NCBI RefSeq assembly: GCF_000017545.1
Contig: NC_009718.1
Span: 744,001 to 808,000 of the forward strand
Source of the DNA: Fervidobacterium nodosum Rt17-B1
GTDB taxonomy: Bacteria; Thermotogota; Thermotogae; Thermotogales; Fervidobacteriaceae
Length of the DNA: 64,000 nucleotides
Reading direction: 5' to 3'
The position numbers were made by a program, and so were the translations under genes. Numbering within the stretch: the first letter of the stretch is position 1; each line of letters opens with the position of its first letter. Shown here piece by piece: positions 35,901-43,875 of this stretch. A model generated the notes under the pieces. It did not search any database. It saw only the letters and a list, made by a program, of their open reading frames with translations, and was not told the origin of the DNA.

Positions 35901-36089
35901 TATCACTTCGTTCCCTCTGAACGTACCATCTGGAAAACCGGTGATTATCCCCATATTACTCAACTTTTCAACAGCTTCATATGCCCAATGAGATTCTTTG
36001 ACGTCTACGTAAGTTTCTGCGCTAACTGTTATTGAAAAACCTATCAGCAAATATACCAAAATTGTTAAAAAAATAACTCCCCTTCTCAT
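32979..36089 (-). CDS. Giant SLH-domain coiled-coil rod protein with C-terminal membrane anchor (Omp-alpha-like)
   Basis: 1036 residues. Signal peptide (about 1-24), one SLH domain (about 26-80: YVDVKESHWAYEAVEKLS ... GIITGFPDGTFRG ... ITRFQVAVLLY), then more than 900 residues of heptad-rich, charged, almost unbroken coiled coil, then a C-terminal hydrophobic helix (LLILLLILSLVVGVFGIIAK). This is the layout of Omp-alpha of Thermotoga, whose SLH part binds peptidoglycan and whose tail anchors in the outer membrane (toga), the rod being the spacer. It is much longer than the roughly 400 residues of the Thermotoga protein. Start ATG with GGGGGG-rich ribosome site. Confidence 0.85.
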   Translation of the reverse strand: MRRGVIFLTILVYLLIGFSITVSAETYVDVKESHWAYEAVEKLSNMGIITGFPDGTFRGNEVITRFQVAVLLYRLYSVFDTKISDIDKRISDIEKKFSNFTVQTNAQFTDVSKEISSIKNSITLLSNDVKKLVSEVKSLSELYSNLRTSVDDNSSKYEGIKKTVEAISEKYNYLQKKVDEIDKNINKFSSTVLNIEDKIKNVESSLNSSIKSLEIETKNLKSEIEKIREKNVSDTSSAQSMNEGTNTYIDYSKDIELLYKKIEYLNNQLEYMNYLKNEVNSLKDEIKNIRASIEEIKLKTPIETTNVDKEKLEENLNTLITIIDNLKSDMQNLKNTLKDYVKKEELDKFVQDVYQKIQTITNSISSLTNSDKEINEKIAKLIMQINDITSEISKIKDTKSTNSIDSNKDYEELKNKIAEIEKTIEETKSMVYSSAEMTAIVESIKKVGELESRFEELSLRLTNIEKIVQSQNNEELINSISQLSQEINSIKELLADIKLVPAENIDLSGILNKINEREKTVSSLSETVNDISKRLSALEEKVSNLSDKISKSQVNVSEALSKVELDNLKDRIQKVEDELQKKASIAQLNTLNQSVQKVLSMVIETRNELKSLNIPSTTPADGTQKSEKSLEKSSEDIENLRKDISELQSKVSSVVSKQEELGTLIKDVSDKLDKENATVKDMGESLNALKKETIALKEEINETKSTVYEMISQINGKLKELEDQKNVSSNVDLSIFESKLNALKLSFDSLENKIKEQEEKNKMLVSNIDEIVQKIEKLQNSMDEIKTFKETTQTKMEANTLKLLELENKIATIESTQVVYEKLIYQENENLKNQQKEFEDKILNIETKLAELENAIKLDERDISQKLETLALKSVSKDELENKLQTLLSNVDSQLNVLESKVISLEEKTDKNISEIEKIRTQIQLVEVKIYSLTGELKKSIDENKALLENNTDSLNKLQSWRDSHEKEFNDFVALYTDESSKTNNRVIELENKVTKLEKDISNLSKEKESLQNNQNLLILLLILSLVVGVFGIIAK

Positions 36090-36129
36090 TTTAATCCCCC
36101 CTCTTGGATTCTGTTTTTCCTTTAGTTTT

Positions 36130-36138
36130 ATTATACCA
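36130..36138 (-). promoter_or_regulatory. Extended -10 promoter for the SLH rod gene
   Basis: On the minus strand TGGTATAAT (36138-36130), a perfect extended -10; no good -35 at 17 bp. It lies directly after the stop of the radical SAM gene and about 40 bases before the rod-gene ATG, so the rod gene probably has its own transcript start near 36123. Confidence 0.55.
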
Positions 36139-36140
36139 AA

Positions 36141-37748
36141 TTAATTTAATTTTATTTCAACAAAAAATTTTTTAACAAAATTTTCAGCTTTTTTATCCAC
36201 TGTCGAAAAATCCCCTTGTTTAATTCTCAGCGCGTTCTTTTTTCCAATGCCTGGAATACTTTCTAATTCTTCGATTGTAAGCTTATTTAATTCAACAAGT
36301 CTAACACCTGTTAAAGACCTATGACCATACCCAACAACTACAATATCTGTTGGTTCTGAGAACTTCGCAGGGACTCCTATGAGTATAGGGTATGTGCCTA
36401 ATGGTCTTCCAAATGTTATTTTGCCCTCTGAAAATTCTGGAATAACGTATCTTATAATTGTTCCAAGCGGAAAAACCTTTTTCAGCATTGGTGTGTCAAC
36501 ATTGTTTCTTATCAAATATTTATAGTGTTCAAACAAACGTTTATCAGGTCTTACATTTTTTCGCTGAGAAAGATAATATAAAGGAGTTCCAGGGAATATC
36601 ATTATTTGCCTTAAATTAATTCTTCTCAAAAGTAAATCATTTTCTAAATACCATAAAAGCTTATTGTAATTTATTTCGTAAGTTTTCTTTGTTTCACCAA
36701 ATAGACCGAATATAATGTTTATTCCAGGTAGTAATTTTGGCACACCGCCTGAGTCTCTAAGACCACCAATTTCATTGACAACTTTAACTGCTAAATCTAT
36801 ATCTTCAACGGTTCCATCGATATTGTTCTTTTTTCTCACAATTTCGTCAAAAGATTCCACACCAAAAGACAGGATATCACCTGATGTATTGTATTTTACT
36901 ATACTTTCTAAAATTTTAACTGATTTCTCTAAGTTTTTAGCAATGTAAGTCGGATTAGCGTTATCAGTGTGCAGTACTCTTATATCATCGCATTTAGACC
37001 TTATACCATTGTAAAGCTCGTTAACAGCGTTTGGATTTATGGTTCCACTATTGAAATCACTACCGTAAGCTATTATGTTTGCACTTCTTCCCAACCTAAA
37101 TGCTCTTACACCATTTTTGTAAAGCGCTTCAACCTCGTCAACAATATCTTTTACTGGTCTTGAAAAAAACTTAGGGTGCAAAATAGGTTCTGTACAAAAT
37201 GTGCAAAATGTACGTCTTTCACAACCAAGTGAAACTTCTATCTCACATATAACATCAGGAAATCTTGGATGAAATTTAACTATCTCAGCACCTGCTATGG
37301 AAGTTTCTCTTATACTTTGCAAGTAATCTGCGCCAAATTCTTGGGAAATCCAAGATGAAAAATCTTCAACAACTTCCTCAACATCGAAATCAAACTTTTT
37401 AGCAAAACTTCCACCCTTGTTTGAAAAAGCTTTACCAATTGCACCTATGAGTATTCGATAAGGTTTAGTATTAATATCGAAAAGCTTTTTAACCTCATCG
37501 GGTGTTATCGGATTTCCCCCGACATACTTTCCCGGTACGGTAAGTCCACCTATGATAACCATAGTGTCATACACAGAAAAAGCGTGCCACATATTATTGG
37601 CACGCACTTGATCTACCGTATAATAATCAACCTCAAAACCTTTAATTAGAAACAATCCAGCAGTGTATCTAACATAAGTACTTACATAGGGCGGGACCCC
37701 TAAAACTGCTGGCTCATCAACGTATCCATCAATAATCACGCAACGCAT
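36141..37748 (-). CDS. Radical SAM protein with C-terminal helix-hairpin-helix motif
   Basis: 535 residues. N-terminal domain begins MRCVIIDGYVDEPAVLG, and the cluster motif at about 185 is CERRTFCTFC, i.e. CX5CX2C rather than the usual CX3CX2C, followed by TEPILHP and the TIM-barrel. The C-terminus carries an HhH motif (IEELESIPGIGKKNALRI) suited to nucleic acid binding. This combination exists as a family of unknown function in archaea and some Thermotogae. Overlaps the preceding secreted gene by 20 bases; ribosome site AAGGAGATAAAGA. Confidence 0.8.
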   Translation of the reverse strand: MRCVIIDGYVDEPAVLGVPPYVSTYVRYTAGLFLIKGFEVDYYTVDQVRANNMWHAFSVYDTMVIIGGLTVPGKYVGGNPITPDEVKKLFDINTKPYRILIGAIGKAFSNKGGSFAKKFDFDVEEVVEDFSSWISQEFGADYLQSIRETSIAGAEIVKFHPRFPDVICEIEVSLGCERRTFCTFCTEPILHPKFFSRPVKDIVDEVEALYKNGVRAFRLGRSANIIAYGSDFNSGTINPNAVNELYNGIRSKCDDIRVLHTDNANPTYIAKNLEKSVKILESIVKYNTSGDILSFGVESFDEIVRKKNNIDGTVEDIDLAVKVVNEIGGLRDSGGVPKLLPGINIIFGLFGETKKTYEINYNKLLWYLENDLLLRRINLRQIMIFPGTPLYYLSQRKNVRPDKRLFEHYKYLIRNNVDTPMLKKVFPLGTIIRYVIPEFSEGKITFGRPLGTYPILIGVPAKFSEPTDIVVVGYGHRSLTGVRLVELNKLTIEELESIPGIGKKNALRIKQGDFSTVDKKAENFVKKFFVEIKLN

Positions 37749-38448
37749 TCTTTATCTCCTTCAAACTGCTTTCCGAAGCTTTCAGGATTTTCAAATAGTA
37801 CGTCCCCACTTTGTAGTCTCCTTCTTTTTTGTTTATTTCCAATTCCAACGGTTTCCCACCTCTATCATATCCTATTATTCTCAAAAAATCTTTCCCTTCA
37901 ACAATATTCGACCAGAGGAAAAGTTTGAATATAGCAAAAAATCTTTCAGGTATTGGACTTTCTTCAATGAATTTGTACTTTGAAATTATCGATTTTATGT
38001 CAAAATGCTTAGGAAATTTATTTATGTACATCGTAGTTGTAACATCACCAACAATCCTTGTAACTCGAACTATCTCTTTATCTATAACAAATATCTCTAT
38101 AATAAAAAAGTCTTCGTTGAATCTATAAACTCCATCACGAGAAATATCCAGTTTTTTAGACTTAACATAATCGTACGCAATTTCAAGTAAATCTTTTATT
38201 GGGAAGGTTCTCTTCAATACATCCGAATCACCTATATACCATTTATCTTTTATCCTTACCCATACAAAGCTTTGAGGCGTGTTTACAATAACAACTTTTA
38301 TGTCGTCCGTTTCGTAAACTTCTTCAGAACGCATAAAAATACCAGACTTGCTTGTTTCATAAACCATACGAACATAGTAACCGTCAGCAAAGTAAAAAGT
38401 AGCAAAAATCAACAATACAAAACATAAAACAAATAATCTTCTTTTCAC
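37729..38448 (-). CDS. Exported protein in the ECF sigma cluster (possible RseB-like role)
   Basis: 239 residues with a signal peptide (MKRRLFVLCFVLLIFATFYFADG) and no further span. The rest is beta-rich and charged, and I cannot name the family. Position directly after an ECF sigma factor and its membrane anti-sigma is where RseB/MucB-type periplasmic sensors sit in other bacteria, so a sensing role is inferred from context only. Its end overlaps the radical SAM gene by 20 bases. Confidence 0.55.
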   Translation of the reverse strand: MKRRLFVLCFVLLIFATFYFADGYYVRMVYETSKSGIFMRSEEVYETDDIKVVIVNTPQSFVWVRIKDKWYIGDSDVLKRTFPIKDLLEIAYDYVKSKKLDISRDGVYRFNEDFFIIEIFVIDKEIVRVTRIVGDVTTTMYINKFPKHFDIKSIISKYKFIEESPIPERFFAIFKLFLWSNIVEGKDFLRIIGYDRGGKPLELEINKKEGDYKVGTYYLKILKASESSLKEIKNALRDY

Positions 38449-38491
38449 TTTTATCTCACCTACGTTTTTTTATTTTTCAATAACTTTATAA

Positions 38492-38935
38492 TCACCATCC
38501 ACCGTCATTTGCGATAGAAACATATTTTATCATTTTGAAAATTTCATCTGAACCATTTTGTGAAATATTGTTATTATTAAGATAATCTTCTAAGTTTTTT
38601 TTCAGTAAATTTAAATTAGAGTTGTTATTTATACCCAAGCTAAAACTTGAAATATCTGGATTTTCGATAGTTTTTTGAGCTGCTTCTCTAAACAGATCGA
38701 ATAGAGAAAATACACGCTTAGGATACTTCCATCCGAGCTCTTCTGTACCAAAAAAGAGAATTATTAAAGTGAGAAAAACACCTATACCGAATCTGTACAT
38801 AGTTCCAATAACTTTTTTTCTTTTTATTTTCTTCAAAATTTTTTCTTCCATCATCGGGCCTGGTTTGTAACTAAAATTTATTGAAAAATTTTTCAGGAGT
38901 TTTGAATAACATTTTTCTGCACCGTTTTCATTCAT
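38492..38935 (-). CDS. Putative anti-sigma factor (single-pass membrane protein)
   Basis: 147 residues: about 40 cytoplasmic residues, one span (MYRFGIGVFLTLIILFFG, about 45-62) and an external, Asn-rich region of 85. No zinc HxxxCxxC motif is visible. It is translated from an ATG inside the end of the sigma gene (8-base overlap, AGGAGGTT upstream). Sigma/anti-sigma pairs are usually linked like this, so I call it anti-sigma by context plus topology; sequence alone does not prove it. Confidence 0.65.
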   Translation of the reverse strand: MNENGAEKCYSKLLKNFSINFSYKPGPMMEEKILKKIKRKKVIGTMYRFGIGVFLTLIILFFGTEELGWKYPKRVFSLFDLFREAAQKTIENPDISSFSLGINNNSNLNLLKKNLEDYLNNNNISQNGSDEIFKMIKYVSIANDGGW

Positions 38936-39548
38936 CGAACGTAACCTCCTTGAAAGCCTTTCTAATTGTTTGTTTTATATAATGGAGACGGCTCTTAATA
39001 GTTCCTTCTGGTTTATCCAAAATTTTTCCTACTTCTTCGTAAGTTAATCCATCAATTTCTTTCATGAACAATATAGCCCTATCTTCCGGCGAGAGATTCT
39101 CCAAGATTTTTCTCAACTTTTCGTACATTATATCGTTTGTTACATTTTTTTGGACATCTTCATCTGTTGAAAATTGAAATGTATAATCTTCATCATCCAT
39201 AGGCTCAGTTAAATCTACAACAGGCCCTCTACCCTTCATCTTTCTGTACATATTGTTGCAAACGTTTATAGCTATTCTATAAATCCACGTTGAAAGTTTT
39301 GATTCACCACGAAACTTCTTTACATTTTTGTATATTCTTAAAAATACCTCTTGGACAACATCGTCGATATCATCGCTTCCAAGATAGCTCTTAACAAGTG
39401 CGCCTATCTTCGATGCGTAATTTCTGTACAGATATTTATACGCCTCTTCATCACCTTTTGCCAAAGCTTTAACTAATCTCTGTTCATCGTTCCATCTATT
39501 TTGACTATCATTTTTATCATTACGTTCACTATTAATCGAAAATTCCAA
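38928..39548 (-). CDS. ECF-type RNA polymerase sigma factor
   Basis: About 206 residues with sigma region 2 (YLYRNYASKIGALVKSYLG, DIDDVVQEVFLRIYKNVKKF in pieces, LSTWIYRIAINVCNN) and region 4 (LSPEDRAILFMKEIDGLTYEEVGK ... EGTIKSRLHY in pieces), the group 4 (ECF/RpoE) layout without regions 1 and 3. TTG at 39548 is chosen because GGGGGGC is 6 bases upstream; longer versions would run deep into the DUF72 gene. Followed by the putative anti-sigma and the exported protein. Its target promoters are unknown. Confidence 0.92.
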   Translation of the reverse strand: MEFSINSERNDKNDSQNRWNDEQRLVKALAKGDEEAYKYLYRNYASKIGALVKSYLGSDDIDDVVQEVFLRIYKNVKKFRGESKLSTWIYRIAINVCNNMYRKMKGRGPVVDLTEPMDDEDYTFQFSTDEDVQKNVTNDIMYEKLRKILENLSPEDRAILFMKEIDGLTYEEVGKILDKPEGTIKSRLHYIKQTIRKAFKEVTFDE

Positions 39549-40299
39549 TTTTTTCGCCCCCCACGATTTCCCTAAAGCGTAGCGCATTTTTCAAAGCTTG
39601 GCCATTATAACAATTGTTGAAGAAAACGTACGCTTCTTCAAACGATTCGGGAAAAACAAAATCAATTATACCTTTCAATTCTTCATCGGAATAATTATAG
39701 TCATACTTTCTCTTTTTATTCCTTCCATGTAACCTCAAATATACCACTTTATCCAAAGACCTAATTAGTGGAAAAATCCCTTTCGACATTGGCAAATCTG
39801 GAATAACAACATGTACATTTTTGATACCGTGTAAATTATCTAACCATTCCACCCAGCTCTCATGTCTAAATTCTAAAAATATCTCCTTGCCATAAAATTT
39901 TTCCAATAAAAGCTTAATGTAATCTTGATTATCAGGTACGTTCTTAAAAGAATATGGAAACTGTGCAAGATACCCAATAAGCCTGCTTTCATCTTCTATA
40001 ACTCTACACGACTTAAGAAAATCATTTACATTCTCAAAACTTCTATCATGTGTTATAAACCCATGGACTTTTACAGCGAATTTAAAACCAACTGGTGCTT
40101 TGCGAAGCAAACTCACCATTGTTCTCGATGAAGGCATCTGATAAAAAGTAAAATTCAACTCAACACAATTGAATCCATACTTTTGCCAATAGTATGTAAA
40201 CATTTCGCTCTTTTTAATATCTTGTGGGTAAACATTACCTATCCAATCGCCAAACGAAAATCCACTTGTGCCAATGAACCATTTACCAAACTCTCTCAC
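39532..40299 (-). CDS. DUF72 (YecE-like) protein
   Basis: 255 residues. Starts WFIGTSGFSFGDWIGNVYP, with NCVELNFTFYQMPS and FAVKVHGFITHD, all DUF72 hallmarks of a TIM-barrel family of unknown function. The last 17 bases overlap the sigma gene. GTG 40299 has GGAAGG 6 bases upstream and is preferred to TTG 40302. Confidence 0.85.
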   Translation of the reverse strand: MREFGKWFIGTSGFSFGDWIGNVYPQDIKKSEMFTYYWQKYGFNCVELNFTFYQMPSSRTMVSLLRKAPVGFKFAVKVHGFITHDRSFENVNDFLKSCRVIEDESRLIGYLAQFPYSFKNVPDNQDYIKLLLEKFYGKEIFLEFRHESWVEWLDNLHGIKNVHVVIPDLPMSKGIFPLIRSLDKVVYLRLHGRNKKRKYDYNYSDEELKGIIDFVFPESFEEAYVFFNNCYNGQALKNALRFREIVGGEKIGIFD

Positions 40300-40331
40300 C
40301 AAAATCCTTCCTTATTACTTAATTATCTTAA

Positions 40332-42302
40332 TTATCTTACCTTCCAAAATTCCGCCAAATCCCTAGGAATATCTTTAACAAAATCTCTGTCGATTTGTTT
40401 ATCACTATTGAATGAATTGTAAAAATATTCTCTTCTTGGTAGCGTTGAATGAGTTATGTAAAGAATATCTTTGGCACGGGTTATTGCAACATAAAATAAT
40501 CTCTCCTCTTCATCTAATGTATTATCTTTTAAAGCTAAGAAGTGTGGAAAATCTCCCGGATTAACACCTATGACAAAAACAACTTTCCATTCGAGACCTT
40601 TAGCTTGATGAATTGTAGTTAGCGTAACTTTTCCTTTATCATCAGAAAAGTCGTTAGATTCATTAGTTCTAACATCTTCTGAGATTAAAATATCGTTTAA
40701 AAAATCTTCCACGTTATCGTAGTAACTCGCCATTTCTATTAATCTTTCGATATCTTCTTCTCTATCCCTGAAATCTGTGTAATGGTATTCTAAAATATCC
40801 TGATAAAATTGCTCGTAAAAATTTTTTATCTGGAAGCTTGGAGCTTTATCTATCGAATTGAAAATTGCGCTTTTTAAATTCTCAACGTTTGAGCTCTTTA
40901 TCTTCATTTCCAAGAACAAATCCAATGGTGATTTTTCCTCGTTGCTTTCGCTTGTTATACGACTTATTATCTTTTCCGCGGTTACATTACCTACATTATC
41001 TACCAATTTTAAAACTCTCATCCAAGAAATTACATCATATGGATTTAAAAGAATTTTTAAGAAAGCCACAACATCTTTCACGTGTGCCGTTTCGGTAAAT
41101 CTTAATCCTGATAGTACTTTAAATGGTATGTTTCTCTTTGTAAGCTCAAGTTGTAATTCCAGTGAATGAGCGTGCGCACGGTACAAAACCGCAATATCAC
41201 TGTAATCAAAGCCTTCATCAACGATTTCATTAATTCTCTGCGCAACAAAATATGCTTCATCAAAATGGTCATAAGTATTTACAACTATAGGTTTTTGAAC
41301 ACTTGTTCGTATTGCTCTCAACTTTTTAGGTACCGAATTTCTTGGAATCATTGAATTTACAAGCTCAACAATTTTGTCTGTGCTCCTGTAATTGGTTTGT
41401 ATCTTAAAAACATTTGCACCATCCATTACCTCTTTTACATTCTCAAATCTAGCACCTCTAAATGAATAAATACTCTGCGCATCGTCAGCAACGACAAATA
41501 AATTTCCATGTACTTCTGAAAGATGCTGAACAATTTTTAACTGAAGAATATTGGTATCTTGGAACTCATCAACGAGTATCCATTTAAACCTCGAAGATAT
41601 ACGCCTTCTTAATTCTTCATTACCTTCTAGCATTTGCAGAGTTTTCAACAGCAAGTCATCGTAATCTAAAACATTTTGTCTCTCTTTCTCAAGAGCGTAT
41701 TCCTGGAAGACTTTCTCTATAACATCTACAACTTGTATCCACCTTTTTGCCCTCTTAATTACAACTTCATATGGTGTAAGAAATGTGTTAACCATGTATG
41801 AATAAATGGAATATAACTCGCTGTGGGTTGGAAAAGCTTTATTCATCTGTTTCGAAGTAACGTATCTACTCCTTGCAATTTTCATTAAATCCTTCGCATC
41901 TTCTTCATCTAATATCGTAAAATTCGATTTCAAACCAATTGAGCTTCCATATTTTCTTAAAAGTAAATTACACACATGATGGAATGTACCTGCCATCATA
42001 TCAGACAAATCTTTCTTTGTTACTATTTGCGCCCGTTCTATCATTTCACGAGCAGCAGCTCTTGTAAACGTAACAAGTAAAATTTCAGAAGGCATTACAC
42101 CATTAAGTAGAAGGTAAGCAATTTTGTAAGTAATGACTCTTGTCTTTCCACTACCAGGTCCAGCGATAACAACCGATTTCCCATTTGATTCCATAACCGC
42201 TCGGCGTTGTTCGCTATCAAGCTCTTTAAAAAAATCTTCTATATTAGAATCTTTTGAATCTTCTTTTTTCAATTCGTAAATTCTTATCTTATCATCACCC
42301 AT
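40332..42302 (-). CDS. UvrD/PcrA-type SF1A DNA helicase
   Basis: 656 residues. Q motif LDSEQRRAVMES, Walker A GPGSGKTRV, motif Ia LLVTFTRAAAREM, Walker B ILVDEFQDTN, motif III VADDAQSIYSFRGA, motif IV NYRSTDKIV, motif V TIHQAKGLEW and motif VI FYVAITRAKDILY. A full 3'-5' SF1A helicase, but shorter than PcrA/UvrD (about 720) and without a nuclease domain. DNA repair or replication restart by family. ATG 42302 with GAGGTG. In a run between the PHP and DUF72 genes. Confidence 0.95.
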   Translation of the reverse strand: MGDDKIRIYELKKEDSKDSNIEDFFKELDSEQRRAVMESNGKSVVIAGPGSGKTRVITYKIAYLLLNGVMPSEILLVTFTRAAAREMIERAQIVTKKDLSDMMAGTFHHVCNLLLRKYGSSIGLKSNFTILDEEDAKDLMKIARSRYVTSKQMNKAFPTHSELYSIYSYMVNTFLTPYEVVIKRAKRWIQVVDVIEKVFQEYALEKERQNVLDYDDLLLKTLQMLEGNEELRRRISSRFKWILVDEFQDTNILQLKIVQHLSEVHGNLFVVADDAQSIYSFRGARFENVKEVMDGANVFKIQTNYRSTDKIVELVNSMIPRNSVPKKLRAIRTSVQKPIVVNTYDHFDEAYFVAQRINEIVDEGFDYSDIAVLYRAHAHSLELQLELTKRNIPFKVLSGLRFTETAHVKDVVAFLKILLNPYDVISWMRVLKLVDNVGNVTAEKIISRITSESNEEKSPLDLFLEMKIKSSNVENLKSAIFNSIDKAPSFQIKNFYEQFYQDILEYHYTDFRDREEDIERLIEMASYYDNVEDFLNDILISEDVRTNESNDFSDDKGKVTLTTIHQAKGLEWKVVFVIGVNPGDFPHFLALKDNTLDEEERLFYVAITRAKDILYITHSTLPRREYFYNSFNSDKQIDRDFVKDIPRDLAEFWKVR

Positions 42303-42366
42303 ACATACACCTCACAAAAATTTTGACGCATTTGGAATTTCTTATAAATTTGAAATTTGCAAAACA

Positions 42367-43209
42367 TCATAGTTTGGCAAGAAACTTCTTAATCAGTTTA
42401 TACGGTACATTCATTCCAAGATTCACAGATTCCCTATTTGAGCCATGAAAATCGCTTCCAGCTGTAATTAACAAATCGTACTTATTCGCTATTCTTATCA
42501 AATCGATTGTCTGGTTCTGCGTGTGCCTTGAGTAAAATGCCTCCAAACCATCAAGACCATAATCAACGAGTTTTTTAATGAAATTTTCTAAGAATGTCAT
42601 ATCATCTTCTTCGGAGTTTTTACCACTCAATATATCGTATGGATGAGCCAAAACTGCTATTCCACCGGTCTTTTTGATAAGTTCAATTGCTTCTTGCGGT
42701 TTTAAACGCTTTTTCTCAACAAAAAATATCCCGCCATCTTTAAGATATTTATCAAAAGCTTCGTTCATGCTCCCAACATAACCTTTTTCTACCATTAATC
42801 TTGCGAAATGTGGCCTTCCAACAGCATCGCCTTTAGCTATTTTCCTTAATTCTTCCATTGTCGCATGAAAACCCAGCTTATTCATCTTTTCAAGTATAAG
42901 TTCATTTCTCCTATTTCTGTAATCTATAAGTTCATTTAAAACTCTTTCCATTGTTTCAGTGTCTTTAATATTGTAACCTAAAATATGTAGAGAATCTGTG
43001 GGATAGTCAACACTTATCTCAACACCTTTTATCACTGTAATATCCAAATCATCTGCATATTTATCATCTATTTCTCGAAAAGCACATATAGTATCATGAT
43101 CAGTTATTGCAAGCACTTCAATACCTATTAATTTTGCTTTTTTAACTAACTCATTCGGCTCCAATGTTCCATCTGAACACGTTGTATGAGTATGGAAATC
43201 AACCAACAT
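42367..43209 (-). CDS. PHP-domain phosphoesterase (YciV/TrpH type)
   Basis: 280 residues. Metal-binding motifs of the PHP superfamily: DFHTHTTCSDG at the N-terminus, AITDHDT, KGVEISV, GRPHFARLMVEKGYV, LAHPYD and GSDFHG. Related enzymes (RNase AM/YciV) remove 5' nucleotides from RNA or hydrolyse 3',5'-nucleoside bisphosphates. ATG 43209 is chosen: GGGAGGT is 7 bases upstream, and the N-terminus then begins MLVDFHTH as in the family; ATG 43230 has no site. Confidence 0.9.
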   Translation of the reverse strand: MLVDFHTHTTCSDGTLEPNELVKKAKLIGIEVLAITDHDTICAFREIDDKYADDLDITVIKGVEISVDYPTDSLHILGYNIKDTETMERVLNELIDYRNRRNELILEKMNKLGFHATMEELRKIAKGDAVGRPHFARLMVEKGYVGSMNEAFDKYLKDGGIFFVEKKRLKPQEAIELIKKTGGIAVLAHPYDILSGKNSEEDDMTFLENFIKKLVDYGLDGLEAFYSRHTQNQTIDLIRIANKYDLLITAGSDFHGSNRESVNLGMNVPYKLIKKFLAKL

Positions 43210-43251
43210 CAATTTTACCTCCCAAATCATTCAATTTTATTTATTCTACAG

Positions 43252-43280
43252 TTCAATTATAACACAATTTATGGTATACT
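43252..43280 (+). promoter_or_regulatory. Promoter for the HD-thrS run, overlapping the opposing promoter
   Basis: TTCAAT (43252-43257), 17 bp, TATACT (43275-43280) preceded by TGG. Start near 43287, about 33 bases before ATG 43320. Interlocked with the minus promoter at 43256-43264. Confidence 0.5.
43256..43264 (-). promoter_or_regulatory. Extended -10 promoter for the PHP gene
   Basis: TGTTATAAT on the minus strand (43264-43256), start near 43249, about 40 bases before ATG 43209. It overlaps the -35 of the opposing promoter. Confidence 0.5.
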
Positions 43281-43319
43281 TAAATAAAACTCAATGTAAA
43301 AAACTGAGGAGGGAAACTC

Positions 43320-43862
43320 ATGACAAGACAAGAAGCTTTGGAACTATTAAAACAACACGTTTCCAATAAAAACCTCGTTAACCATTGTATAGCATGTGAA
43401 GCTATAATGAAGCGTTTAGCAAAACATTTTGGAGAAGATGAAGAAGTTTGGGGATTAGCAGGTTTACTCCACGATTTAGATTACGATTACACAAAGGATA
43501 AACCAGAAGAGCACGGTTACAAAAGTGTTGAGATACTTGGTAACTCCGTAAGTGAAGAAATTAAAAACGCCATCCTTGCGCATTGTGAGAAGAAAACTCC
43601 AGAAACACTTATGGAAAAAGCATTGTACGCGGTAGACCCAACTAGTGGTTTTATCGTTGCGGCAGCATTGATAAAGCCAGAGAAAAAATTAGCTGTAGTC
43701 GATGTTGAATTTTTGAAAAATAGATTCAAAGAAAAGGGGTTCGCACGCGGTGCAAATAGAGAACAAATGAAATCATGTGAGAATATTGGGCTTTCACTTA
43801 AAGAGTTTTATTCACTTTCCTTAGAAGCTATGAAATCAATTGCTGAAGAGATAGGTTTATGA
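43320..43862 (+). CDS. HD-domain hydrolase
   Basis: 180 residues with HD metal motif LAGLLHDLDYDYTKD and an early histidine in NHCIACEAIM; later AILAHCEKKTPETLMEKALYAVDP in pieces. An HDIG-type phosphohydrolase of unresolved substrate, similar in size to small HD proteins found throughout Thermotogales. Clear GAGGAGGGAAACTC ribosome site. First gene of the thrS run. Confidence 0.85.
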   Translation: MTRQEALELLKQHVSNKNLVNHCIACEAIMKRLAKHFGEDEEVWGLAGLLHDLDYDYTKDKPEEHGYKSVEILGNSVSEEIKNAILAHCEKKTPETLMEKALYAVDPTSGFIVAAALIKPEKKLAVVDVEFLKNRFKEKGFARGANREQMKSCENIGLSLKEFYSLSLEAMKSIAEEIGL

Positions 43863-43875
43863 AAGGAGTTCATCA

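Noticed and set aside
32979-36089. SMC-like ATPase for the long coiled-coil gene
   Set aside because: No Walker motifs; signal peptide, SLH domain and C-terminal anchor point to an envelope rod.
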